From contig CAYTPC010000009.1 of the NCBI GenBank assembly GCA_964439605.1, positions 1 through 16,461 of the forward strand: DNA of 16,461 nt, given 5' to 3'. The notes under the pieces were generated by a model, which worked only from the letters and a program-made list of their open reading frames with translations, ran no database searches and was not told the origin of the DNA. This stretch comes from JAITWT01 sp964439605. Lineage in GTDB: Bacteria; Pseudomonadota; Gammaproteobacteria; Burkholderiales; Burkholderiaceae_C. Made by a program: the position numbers and the translations under genes. Below are positions 6,173 to 13,882 of this stretch, piece by piece; the first letter of the stretch is position 1, and the number at the start of each line of letters is the position of its first letter.

Positions 6173-6470
6173 CTTGCATACTTCTTGGCACTTATTGACT
6201 TTGGTTCTTCTTCCCCCCCTTCAACCCGGCATCACCCCCGGCGCCCCGCCCTCAAGAGCTGGAATCTCTGCGGAAATCAAGGCAATCGGTCAATATTTCA
6301 CACTATTTCGTTGAAAATAAACTTTTACGATTGACCTGTGCCCAAGAAAACCCGAGTAGAACACCATGAAAATAACCGAAAGAGCTAGCCGGACGGCATA
6401 GTCCATAATGCAACTCAAAGAAACACAAGTTTACTGACCATACCGTCATCCAACGAAGTTGTGATACGGT

Positions 6471-8483
6471 GTGAGTCACACTCCCCAAGCAATGCTGATG
6501 ACATTCGACCGAATCCGTAGCCGCCTGCTAGGTCTATCGCGCGCCGGGAAGCTCGCCGTCATGTTCGCAGCCGACGCCGTGGCGCTGCCTTGCTGTCTCG
6601 TTGCCGCGTACTGCCTGCGCCTGGGCGCCGACACCCCGGTGCACCAGTACGAAGTTGTCGCACTGGTCATCATGGCGCTCATGACGATTCCAGTGTTTTA
6701 CCTCTGCGGCCTTTATCGCAACGTCATCCGCTTCGTTGACCTGAGCCTGCTGCGCTCGGCCGGCCTGGGCTTGGCCCTTAGCTGCCTGGGCGCTTACGCC
6801 CTTTCCTTCCTCTTCAACAAATGGCTGCCCCCGCGCGGCAGCCTGTTCATTTACTGGTTCATCGCTTTTGCCTACGTGGTGCTGTCGCGCTTCGGCGCGC
6901 GCCATCTGCTTCGCACCACGCAAAGCGGCCCCCAAGACAAGCGCCAGCGCATCGCCATCTACGGCGCGGGCGAAGCCGGCGTGCAGTTGTTGCAAGCCTT
7001 TCGCGCCAGCCAGATGTACGCGCCGGCATGCTTCATTGACGACAACCCCCAGTTGCACCACACGCGCGTCGCCGGGCTAGAGGTGCTTGCGCCGCAAAAC
7101 CTGGCCGGGCCGCTGAACAAGTACGGCGTCGAAAAAATCGTTCTCGCCATGCCGTCGGCCTCACCAGAGCGGCGCCAGCAAATTCTTGACCAGTTGACGC
7201 CGCTCGACCTCGGCATCCAGACGCTGCCTCCGCTGTCTGAACTGATCAGCGGCCAAATCTCCGAGCGGGCCGTGCGCAACATCGAGGTTGCCGATCTGCT
7301 CGGGCGCCAGGCCGTTCCGCCCGATCGAACCCTTTTCGCCCAATGCGTCAAAGACAAAACCGTGCTCGTCACCGGCGCGGGCGGGTCGATCGGCAGCGAG
7401 CTGTGCCGGCAGATTCTCTCGCAGAAACCCGAGCACCTGATCCTGCTCGACCACAGCGAATTCGCGCTCTACACCATCGAGCATGAACTTCGCGAACGCG
7501 CCAAAGACCTCCGCGTCCGGCTGTCAGCCGTTCTCGCATCCGTATGCGACAGAAACCAGCTCGATACGCTGCTGAGCGAGTACCGCGTGCAAACCATCTA
7601 CCATGCCGCAGCCTACAAACACGTGCCCATGGTCGAGGCCAATGCGGGCGCGGGCATTCGCAACAACGTCGAAGGCACACTCACCGTCGGCCTCTCGGCG
7701 GGATACCACGAGGTCGAGACCTGCGTGCTCATCTCCACCGACAAAGCCGTGCGCCCAACCAACGTCATGGGCGCCAGCAAGCGCATCAGCGAACTCATTT
7801 TCCAGGCCCTCGCCAAGCGCCCCGGCTTCGAAAAAACCACCTTCAGCATGGTGCGTTTCGGCAACGTCATCGGCTCGTCGGGCTCGGTCGTTCCGCTGTT
7901 TCGCCGCCAGATTGAAAACGGCGACCCCATCACGCTGACGCACCCTGACATCGTGCGCTACTTCATGCTGATCTCGGAAGCCGCGCAACTCGTCATCCAG
8001 GCTGGCGCCATGGCCCATGGCGGGGACGTATTCGTGCTCGACATGGGCAACCCCGTGCGCATCATCGAACTCGCACGCAAAATGATCCGGCTCGCCGGCC
8101 TGCGCGAGCGCACCGCCGAACAACCCGACGGCGACATCGATATCCAGATCACCGGCCTGCGCCCCGGCGAAAAGCTTTATGAAGAGCTGCTGATCAATGG
8201 CGCCGCACAGCCGAGCAAACACCCGCGCATCATGACGACCAAGGAAACCATGGTGCCGTGGGAACAGTTGAAGCCCATGCTCCTGGCCTTGCAAACAGCC
8301 TGCGACTCGCGGGACGGCCAGCGCATACGCGAAGCGCTGCACGCCATAGTCCCTGAATACACTCCAGCAAGCACTCGCATTAACGGTCATTCAGACCCGT
8401 CCACCGGCCCGAAAACAACACCAACGAAGCTGCCATCCGGTTCTCGCACGACTATTACACAAAATAACGCTACTTACGCTTGA
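6471..8483 (+). CDS. wbpM: WbpM/CapD-family membrane nucleotide-sugar 4,6-dehydratase
   Basis: Members of this family convert UDP-GlcNAc to UDP-4-keto-6-deoxy-GlcNAc, the branch point to sugars such as QuiNAc, FucNAc and bacillosamine. The 670-residue protein has the WbpM layout. Four hydrophobic segments lie in the first 140 residues. A first nucleotide-binding domain (IAIYGAGEAG at 161-170) follows, then a second Rossmann SDR domain with TGAGGSIG from residue 301. STDKAVRPTNVMGASKR begins at residue 422, where Met replaces the usual SDR catalytic Tyr, as in large WbpM-type enzymes. The extreme C-terminus (about 50 residues) is Thr/Ser/Pro-rich and unlike the family core. The start is uncertain: GTG at 6471 lies within a palindrome, and ATG at 6492 or 6498 is possible. 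It is the first gene of the polysaccharide locus. Confidence 0.92.
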   Translation: MSHTPQAMLMTFDRIRSRLLGLSRAGKLAVMFAADAVALPCCLVAAYCLRLGADTPVHQYEVVALVIMALMTIPVFYLCGLYRNVIRFVDLSLLRSAGLGLALSCLGAYALSFLFNKWLPPRGSLFIYWFIAFAYVVLSRFGARHLLRTTQSGPQDKRQRIAIYGAGEAGVQLLQAFRASQMYAPACFIDDNPQLHHTRVAGLEVLAPQNLAGPLNKYGVEKIVLAMPSASPERRQQILDQLTPLDLGIQTLPPLSELISGQISERAVRNIEVADLLGRQAVPPDRTLFAQCVKDKTVLVTGAGGSIGSELCRQILSQKPEHLILLDHSEFALYTIEHELRERAKDLRVRLSAVLASVCDRNQLDTLLSEYRVQTIYHAAAYKHVPMVEANAGAGIRNNVEGTLTVGLSAGYHEVETCVLISTDKAVRPTNVMGASKRISELIFQALAKRPGFEKTTFSMVRFGNVIGSSGSVVPLFRRQIENGDPITLTHPDIVRYFMLISEAAQLVIQAGAMAHGGDVFVLDMGNPVRIIELARKMIRLAGLRERTAEQPDGDIDIQITGLRPGEKLYEELLINGAAQPSKHPRIMTTKETMVPWEQLKPMLLALQTACDSRDGQRIREALHAIVPEYTPASTRINGHSDPSTGPKTTPTKLPSGSRTTITQNNATYA

Positions 8484-8548
8484 TCACTCGCGCCTGATCA
8501 CTTACGCTGATTGTTTACGCCGATCATTTAGCACTGAGGTTTGATAGC
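8481..8548 (+). repeat. degenerate 13-14-bp tandem repeats after wbpM
   Basis: Five consecutive units can be read: TGATCACTCGCGCC (8481-8494), TGATCACTTACGC (8495-8507), TGATTGTTTACGCC (8508-8521), GATCATTTAGCAC (8522-8534) and a poorer TGAGGTTTGATAGC (8535-8548). The first unit begins with the wbpM stop codon, and ACTTACGC just before it looks like the end of another unit. The remaining bases to the wza start at 8645 show no clear promoter or ribosome-binding site. Confidence 0.55.
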
Positions 8549-8644
8549 CCTGCAGCCTTATCGCCATATAGCCATCATCGCCCCCGAAACAGCGCTTAAC
8601 CGACACACCAACGCTCCGTCTTCACCGCGGCCATTCATTCACTC

Positions 8645-9862
8645 ATGCAAAACCTATCCCGATTGCGCATTCCCGTTCCGTCTCCCGGCTGCGCAACCCG
8701 TTTTTCGGCCCTGCTCCTGACTGCCACCCTGCTCGGTGGCTGCGCCCTGTCCCCCGGCGTCGAGTTCGCCGGCAGCATGCCCCATGCCGACCCGCTGGCC
8801 GATCTGGACAGCACTCCGCAGACTGATTCAGGCACCCCCACCAAACAACACGAACAACAGCCTGACCAGCCGCCGCAAAACGCCATCCGGGAGATCACCC
8901 CCGAGCTCATCCGCCAGATGCGCAACGCGCAGCCCAAAGACGTGGCTGAAGGCGTCAAGCGCCTCTTCGGCACGGCGCAGCCCTACCGCATCGGGCCGGC
9001 CGACATCCTGAACATCGTCGTGTGGGACCACCCCACGCTCATGATTCCGCCGGCCGGCTCCATCACCACCGATGCCGTGGGCGGAGCGCCCGTGAGCAAC
9101 GGCTACAACGTCAGCGCCAACGGATTCATCCAGTTCCCCTACATCGGCGACGTCAAAGTCAGCGGCCTGACCGAATACCAGGTTCGCGACGAGCTGACCA
9201 AGCGCCTGAGCAAATACCTGAACCAACCCAAGCTCACGGTACGCATCCAGTCATACCGCAGCGGGCGGGTGTACGTCGACGGCGCGGTGCGCCAACCCGG
9301 CCTGCAGGCCGTTAACGATATTCCGATGACCCTGCCCGAAGCCATCAACCGCGCCGGCGGCTTTGCGCCGGATGCCGACCGCTCCGCCATCAACGTTTCG
9401 CGCGGCGACACCACGGTGAGCGTCGATCTGCAGCAGCTCACGCGCTTTGGCATCAACCCAAGCAAGATCATCCTGAGCAGCGGCGACCTGGTGCGCGTCA
9501 TGAGCCGCGACGACGCCAAGGTATACATACTCGGCGAAGTCTCCAAGCCCACGGCACAGCCGCTGCGCAATGGCCGCCTGAGCCTGAACGAGGCGCTGGG
9601 CGAGGCCGGCGGCGTCAACCCCACTTCGGGCAACCCCAAACAGATCTTCGTGGTACGCGCCGACAACGATCCGGAACACCCGCAAATCTTTCACCTCGAC
9701 GCGCAATCGCCTGCGGCCTACGCGCTATCGGAAGGCTTTGAACTCAAGCCCAGCGACGTGGTCTATGTTGACCCGGCAGCCGTCGTGCGCTGGAACCGCG
9801 TGATCAGCATGATCGTTCCGAGCGCGCAGGTGATGTACTACGGCAACCAAACGACGAAGTAA
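8645..9862 (+). CDS. wza: Wza-type outer-membrane polysaccharide export lipoprotein
   Basis: Wza forms an octameric outer-membrane channel for capsule or exopolysaccharide and docks with the Wzc kinase. The 405-residue product begins with a lipoprotein signal peptide: basic N-terminus, hydrophobic stretch, then the lipobox LLGGC, with C33 as the lipidated residue. A Poly_export domain starts near IGPADILNIVVWDHP (about 117-131), followed by the beta-strand-rich repeats of SLBB type (VYVDGAVRQPGLQ and VYILGEVSKPTAQP). The C-terminus VVRWNRVISMIVPSAQ is amphipathic with a Trp, as expected for the helix that crosses the outer membrane. It is longer than E. coli Wza (about 379) because of a Gln/Pro-rich linker after the signal. 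The stop overlaps the wzb start by one base (TAATG). Confidence 0.94.
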   Translation: MQNLSRLRIPVPSPGCATRFSALLLTATLLGGCALSPGVEFAGSMPHADPLADLDSTPQTDSGTPTKQHEQQPDQPPQNAIREITPELIRQMRNAQPKDVAEGVKRLFGTAQPYRIGPADILNIVVWDHPTLMIPPAGSITTDAVGGAPVSNGYNVSANGFIQFPYIGDVKVSGLTEYQVRDELTKRLSKYLNQPKLTVRIQSYRSGRVYVDGAVRQPGLQAVNDIPMTLPEAINRAGGFAPDADRSAINVSRGDTTVSVDLQQLTRFGINPSKIILSSGDLVRVMSRDDAKVYILGEVSKPTAQPLRNGRLSLNEALGEAGGVNPTSGNPKQIFVVRADNDPEHPQIFHLDAQSPAAYALSEGFELKPSDVVYVDPAAVVRWNRVISMIVPSAQVMYYGNQTTK

Positions 9863-10296
9863 TGCGGCAAATCCTCGTGCTTTGCATCGGCAACATCTGC
9901 CGCAGCCCCATGGCGGAACAGTTGCTGGCGCGCGAACTGCCCGGGCAGCGCGTCTGGTCAGCCGGGCTCAGCGCGCTCGTCGGCGAGCCCGCCGACCCGC
10001 TGGCCGTGGAAGTTGCGCAGGCCCATGGGCTCGATTTATCGGCCCACCGCGCCCAGCAATTCACCGCCCAGATGTGCCAGAGCGCCGATTTGATCTTGGT
10101 AATGGAGCGCAACCAACAAAGTAGCGTGGAAAAACGCCACCCCTATGCCTGCGGCAAAGTATTTCGCCTAGGCCATATCGGCAACTTTGAGATCACCGAC
10201 CCCTACCGCCTGCCCCGCCCAGCCTTCGAAGCAGCCTATGAGCTGATCGCCCGCGGCGTTGCCGATTGGGCACCGCGAATCCGCAAGCTCGGTTGA
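9862..10296 (+). CDS. wzb: low-molecular-weight protein-tyrosine phosphatase (Wzb type)
   Basis: Wzb removes phosphate from the C-terminal tyrosines of the Wzc kinase, and cycling between the two states is needed for polymer export. The 144-residue cytoplasmic protein has the LMW-PTP active-site loop near the N-terminus: C8-IGNIC-R14-S15, with C8 as nucleophile and R14 binding phosphate. The general-acid motif DPYR lies near the C-terminus, followed by a final helix. Length matches E. coli Wzb (147). The ATG at 9862 shares a base with the wza stop, so it is translationally coupled, and wzc begins 41 bases after its stop. Confidence 0.95.
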   Translation: MRQILVLCIGNICRSPMAEQLLARELPGQRVWSAGLSALVGEPADPLAVEVAQAHGLDLSAHRAQQFTAQMCQSADLILVMERNQQSSVEKRHPYACGKVFRLGHIGNFEITDPYRLPRPAFEAAYELIARGVADWAPRIRKLG

Positions 10297-10337
10297 ACCA
10301 CATTTTTTTCTGAATCTTTTCCCCTAACCCCATTCCA

Positions 10338-12554
10338 ATGACTGCACCGCAGCCCACCCCGCCCGTCACCACCCCTACGCCAGACAGTGACGAGATCAAC
10401 CTGCTCGAACTGCTCGACGTTCTGCTTGATCGCCGCTGGCTTATTGCCGGCGCGGTGGCGGTTACCGTGGTGCTGGGCGCGGTTTATGCGTTCTTGCTTG
10501 CAACGCCCATCTACCGGTCGGACATGCTGGTTCAGGTAGAAGACAGCAAAGGCGATCTGATGGGCGGGCTGCTTGGCGAAGCATCCACCATGTTCAATAT
10601 CGCTTCCCCGGCCACCGCCGAAATCGAACTGCTGCGCTCGCGGCTGGTGGTGGAGCAGGCGGTAAAAGATGTGCGGCTAGACATAAAAGCCACGCCCAGA
10701 TATCTACCACTAATTGGCCGCTGGCTCGCCAGAGACGCAACCGAGCCATCAACACCCGGCATCTTGGGCATGGGCGGATTCGTGAGCGGCAACGAATCGC
10801 TGGAGGTGAATGCGTTTGAAGTACCGGACGCGCTGGAAAATGAAAAGTTCCGCATACAACTTACCGCCGGCCAAGGCTATGAACTGATTCACCCGGATGG
10901 AAACGTGCTCGGCCAGGGCCACATCGGGCAGGCACTGGAATTCTCGACCAGCGACGGCCCTGGGCGCCTACTCATCACCAGCTCCATCGGCTTACCCGGT
11001 GCCCGCTTCAACCTGATTCGTTTTCCGACACTCGAAAAAACCGAAGATATTCAAAAACAACTCGGTATCAGCGAAAAAGGCAAGCAATCGGGCGTGATCG
11101 CGGTCACGCTCGAAGGCAAAGACCCAAAGGAACTCGCTGCGCTGCTGCAGCGCATCGGCAAACTCTACGTGGCCCAAAACGTGGAGCGCAAGGCGGCCGA
11201 AGCCGAAAAAACACTCGGGTTCCTGGGCACCTTTCTGCCCCAGTTGCGCCAGCAGCTTGAAGATTCAGAAGTGAAGTTCAACGCCTTCCGAAACAAAAAC
11301 TCCACCTTCAACCTCGGCGAAGAGGGCAAGCTGATACTCGAACATTCGGTAGATCTGCAAACCAAACTACTGGGCCTGGAGCAAAAGCGCAAAGAACTAC
11401 GCGCGCTGTACACGCCCGAACACTACACAGTCCAGACGATCGACGCACAAATCGGCAGCATCAAGTCTGAGCTGACGGAGATGGAACACCGAGTCAGACA
11501 AATGCCCAACCTTGAACAAGACTTGCTGCGGCTGACGCGCGACGTCAAGGTCAACAGCGATCTGTACGTGAGCTTACTCAACAGCGCGCAACAACTGCGC
11601 CTGGTGAAAGAAGGCAAAGTCGGCAATGTACGCATCGTCGATACCGCGCGTGAACCGCGCGAGCCGGTCAAGCCACTCCGTGCCCTGGTGATCGCGCTCG
11701 CCGGCGTGCTCGGCCTGATCCTCGGCATCGCCCTGGCGCTACTGCACAAACGCCTGCACCCGAGCCTGTCGCACCCCGACGAAATCGAACAGAAGACCGG
11801 GCTGCGCGTGCTGGCCACCGTGCCGTACTCAGCCAAGCAGGCGCAAGATGCAAGCTCGCATACAGCAAGGCACCACATATTGGCATTAAGCGCCCCAACG
11901 GACCCTGCGGTGGAAAGTTTCCGCAGCCTGCGCACGGCGCTCCAATTTGCCATGCTCGACGTACGCAACAACGTGCTGCTGATTACTGGCCCGACGCCGG
12001 GCGTGGGCAAATCTTTCGTGAGCGCCAACCTGGCGACAGTGCTCGGGGCAAACGACAAGCGCGTGCTGCTCATCGACGCAGACCTGCGCAAAGGCCACCT
12101 GAACCACCGCTTCGGCGTCAGCCGCAACAAGGGCCTGAGCGAATTGCTCAACGGTAGTCTGAAACTGCCGGATGTTTTGCGCCAGCAGGTAGCGCCGAAT
12201 GTGGACCTGATCACCACCGGAGTCATGCCCTCAAACCCTGGCGAATTGCTGGCCGCCCCAGGCAGCCACACGCTGCTAGAAGAGCTGGCGCCCCAATACG
12301 ACCACGTGATCATCGACACCCCGCCGGTCCTTGTTGCATCCGACACCGCCGCCATCGTCTCCATAGCCGGTGCGGTACTGCTCGTAGCCCGCGCCGGGGA
12401 AACCAGCTTGGGTGAATTACAGGAAACAGCTAAACGCCTGCGCCAGCAAACCAACATTGAGGTTAACGGCGTCATTTTCAACGGCCTGGATCTCACGAAG
12501 CGACGATACGGTAGCAGCTACACCAGCTATCGATATACCCAATACGAATATTAA
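10338..12554 (+). CDS. wzc: Wzc-type polysaccharide co-polymerase and tyrosine autokinase
   Basis: Wzc is an inner-membrane BY-kinase that controls chain length and export together with Wza. The 738-residue protein has a Wzz domain from about residue 18 with a first membrane helix near 34-54, a long periplasmic coiled-coil region, a GNVR motif at 429-432 and a second membrane helix at about 445-468. The cytoplasmic kinase domain follows. Its motifs are ESFRSLR at 526-532 (the EX2RX2R oligomerisation motif), Walker A GPTPGVGKS at 551-559, Walker A' VLLIDADLR at 576-584 and Walker B VIIDTPP from 657. The tail carries six tyrosines in the last 15 residues (724-738), the autophosphorylation cluster and Wzb substrate. 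No clear ribosome-binding site precedes ATG 10338. A stem-loop follows the stop. Confidence 0.96.
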   Translation: MTAPQPTPPVTTPTPDSDEINLLELLDVLLDRRWLIAGAVAVTVVLGAVYAFLLATPIYRSDMLVQVEDSKGDLMGGLLGEASTMFNIASPATAEIELLRSRLVVEQAVKDVRLDIKATPRYLPLIGRWLARDATEPSTPGILGMGGFVSGNESLEVNAFEVPDALENEKFRIQLTAGQGYELIHPDGNVLGQGHIGQALEFSTSDGPGRLLITSSIGLPGARFNLIRFPTLEKTEDIQKQLGISEKGKQSGVIAVTLEGKDPKELAALLQRIGKLYVAQNVERKAAEAEKTLGFLGTFLPQLRQQLEDSEVKFNAFRNKNSTFNLGEEGKLILEHSVDLQTKLLGLEQKRKELRALYTPEHYTVQTIDAQIGSIKSELTEMEHRVRQMPNLEQDLLRLTRDVKVNSDLYVSLLNSAQQLRLVKEGKVGNVRIVDTAREPREPVKPLRALVIALAGVLGLILGIALALLHKRLHPSLSHPDEIEQKTGLRVLATVPYSAKQAQDASSHTARHHILALSAPTDPAVESFRSLRTALQFAMLDVRNNVLLITGPTPGVGKSFVSANLATVLGANDKRVLLIDADLRKGHLNHRFGVSRNKGLSELLNGSLKLPDVLRQQVAPNVDLITTGVMPSNPGELLAAPGSHTLLEELAPQYDHVIIDTPPVLVASDTAAIVSIAGAVLLVARAGETSLGELQETAKRLRQQTNIEVNGVIFNGLDLTKRRYGSSYTSYRYTQYEY

Positions 12555-12565
12555 GCCTTTCTTTT

Positions 12566-12582
12566 GATAGGCTGCGCCTATC
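12566..12582 (+). terminator. stem-loop between wzc and tviB, possible weak terminator or processing site
   Basis: GATAGGC at 12566-12572 pairs perfectly with GCCTATC at 12576-12582 around a three-base loop and is followed by TCTTTGATTCT, a broken T-rich tract. It lies within the 50 bases between wzc and tviB. The T-tract is too interrupted for a strong intrinsic terminator. Partial attenuation, or a stable end separating export genes from sugar genes, is plausible. Confidence 0.4.
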
Positions 12583-12604
12583 TCTTTGATTCTGATTCCG
12601 AAGA

Positions 12605-13882
12605 ATGAACTACGAAAACGCCGCTATTGCCATCATCGGACTAGGCTACGTCGGCCTGCCGCTAGCGGTAGAGTTTGGCAAGTGCCGTAATGTACTCGGC
12701 TTTGATATCAACCCAGCACGCATTGCCGAGTTGCAATCAGGCCGAGATTTGACTCTGGAAGTAAGCCCGGAAGAACTGCGTGAAGCATCCGGGTTGCGTT
12801 TCAGCAGCCATGCGCAGGATTTAGCCCACTGTAGCGTTTTCATCGTAACGGTGCCAACACCAATCGACACAGTCAATCGCCCCGACGTATCGCTGCTGGT
12901 GAAGGCCAGCGAGACAGTTGGCAAAGCATTGTCACGCGGCGCCTTAGTAATCTACGAATCTACCGTGTACCCCGGCGCAACGGAAGAAATCTGCGTGCCG
13001 ATACTGGAAAAGTACTCGGGACTTCGCTTTAACAAAGATTTTTTCTGCGGCTACAGCCCCGAACGCATCAACCCCGGCGATAAGGAACATCGCCTGCCAT
13101 CGATCAAAAAGGTGACCAGTGGCAGCACACCTGAAGCAGCAAACGCGGTGGATACGCTTTATGCCTCCATCATCACAGCCGGTACCCACAAGGCCAGTAG
13201 CATCAAGGTGGCTGAAGCCGCCAAAGTGATCGAGAACACACAGCGCGATCTGAACATCGCTTTGATGAACGAACTGTGTCTGATCTTCCGCAGGCTGGGC
13301 ATTGATACGCTGGAAGTACTGCAAGCGGCCGGGACCAAATGGAACTTTCTGCCTTTCCGCCCTGGTCTGGTCGGCGGTCATTGTATTGGCGTAGACCCCT
13401 ATTACCTGACACACAAGGCGGAGGAGGTGGGCTACCACCCGCAGGTGATCCTAGCTGGCAGGCGCATCAATGATTCCATGGCGGGCCATGTGGCTGATGA
13501 GGTCATCAAGCTGATGCTGCACAAAAACCTGCCGGTACTAGGTAGCAAGGTGTTGGTGTTGGGGCTGACCTTCAAGGAGAACTGCCCAGACATTCGCAAT
13601 ACCAAAGTAGTTGACATCGTGCATTCCCTGCGCGCCTTTAACGCCCAAGTTGATGTGTACGACCCATGGATCAATGTAGCCGAAGCAGAACATGAATACG
13701 GTCTGCGCTGCCTGAAACAAATGCCTGAACCTGGCCAATACGCTGCCATCGTGATGGCGGTGGCGCATCGGGAGTTCGTTGCGTTGGGTGAAAAAGGCGT
13801 GAAGGCGCTGGGGATTCCTGGTGCCGTGGTGTTCGATGTCAAAGGCGTGCTGCCGGCAGGCACGGCAGACGGGCGGCTATGA
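12605..13882 (+). CDS. tviB: TviB/WbpO-type UDP-N-acetylhexosamine 6-dehydrogenase
   Basis: This family oxidises C6 of UDP-GlcNAc or UDP-GalNAc to the uronic acid in two NAD-dependent steps. The 425-residue product follows remembered TviB (Vi antigen) and WbpO (P. aeruginosa O6) sequence closely. The N-terminal NAD site IIGLGYVGLPLAVEFGK has G12, G14 and G17. Also present are VTVPTPIDT, YESTVYPG, GYSPERINPGDK and IKVAEAAKVIENTQRDLNIA, the GGHCIGVDPYYLTHK motif with catalytic Cys at 260, and GLTFKENCPDIRN in the C-terminal domain. This pattern favours the GlcNAc/GalNAc branch over UDP-glucose or UDP-ManNAc dehydrogenases. Codon use is less GC-biased than in the upstream genes. The start of tviC overlaps its stop (ATGA). 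Confidence 0.92.
   Translation: MNYENAAIAIIGLGYVGLPLAVEFGKCRNVLGFDINPARIAELQSGRDLTLEVSPEELREASGLRFSSHAQDLAHCSVFIVTVPTPIDTVNRPDVSLLVKASETVGKALSRGALVIYESTVYPGATEEICVPILEKYSGLRFNKDFFCGYSPERINPGDKEHRLPSIKKVTSGSTPEAANAVDTLYASIITAGTHKASSIKVAEAAKVIENTQRDLNIALMNELCLIFRRLGIDTLEVLQAAGTKWNFLPFRPGLVGGHCIGVDPYYLTHKAEEVGYHPQVILAGRRINDSMAGHVADEVIKLMLHKNLPVLGSKVLVLGLTFKENCPDIRNTKVVDIVHSLRAFNAQVDVYDPWINVAEAEHEYGLRCLKQMPEPGQYAAIVMAVAHREFVALGEKGVKALGIPGAVVFDVKGVLPAGTADGRL

Larger units (their letters stand above)
5826..6470. other. 645-bp intergenic region between adk and the polysaccharide locus
   Basis: No convincing gene is present. From left to right it holds a direct repeat of TACGCGTTC (5840-5848 and 5852-5860), a strong hairpin (5873-5896), a GC-rich stem GGGCTG/CAGCCC just after it, a perfect 24-bp palindrome (6014-6037), an AT-rich segment with an inverted repeat (6121-6190), a C-rich run near 6213-6255 and a second AT-rich stretch up to the wbpM start. 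No ops/JUMPstart element (GGCGGTAG) was found. Leftward open frames at 5974-6168 and 6303-6488 lack family features and are probably chance. Confidence 0.7.

Noticed and set aside
6186..6200. TGGCAC resembling the -24 part of a sigma-54 promoter
   Set aside because: No TTGC lies at the required distance for the -12 element.
6195..6200. TTGACT resembling a good -35 hexamer upstream of wbpM
   Set aside because: The sequence 16-18 bases downstream is C-rich with nothing like a -10.
6460..6480. TGTGA...TCACA resembling a CRP site before wbpM
   Set aside because: The half-sites are separated by 11 bases, not the 6 required for CRP.
6303..6488. Leftward 61-codon open frame in the leader region
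   Set aside because: Low-complexity composition, no recognisable family and no ribosome-binding site; probably chance in AT-rich DNA.
8481..8548. Short repeats after wbpM considered as a CRISPR array
   Set aside because: Units are 13-14 bases, degenerate and contiguous, without spacers, and no cas genes are present.
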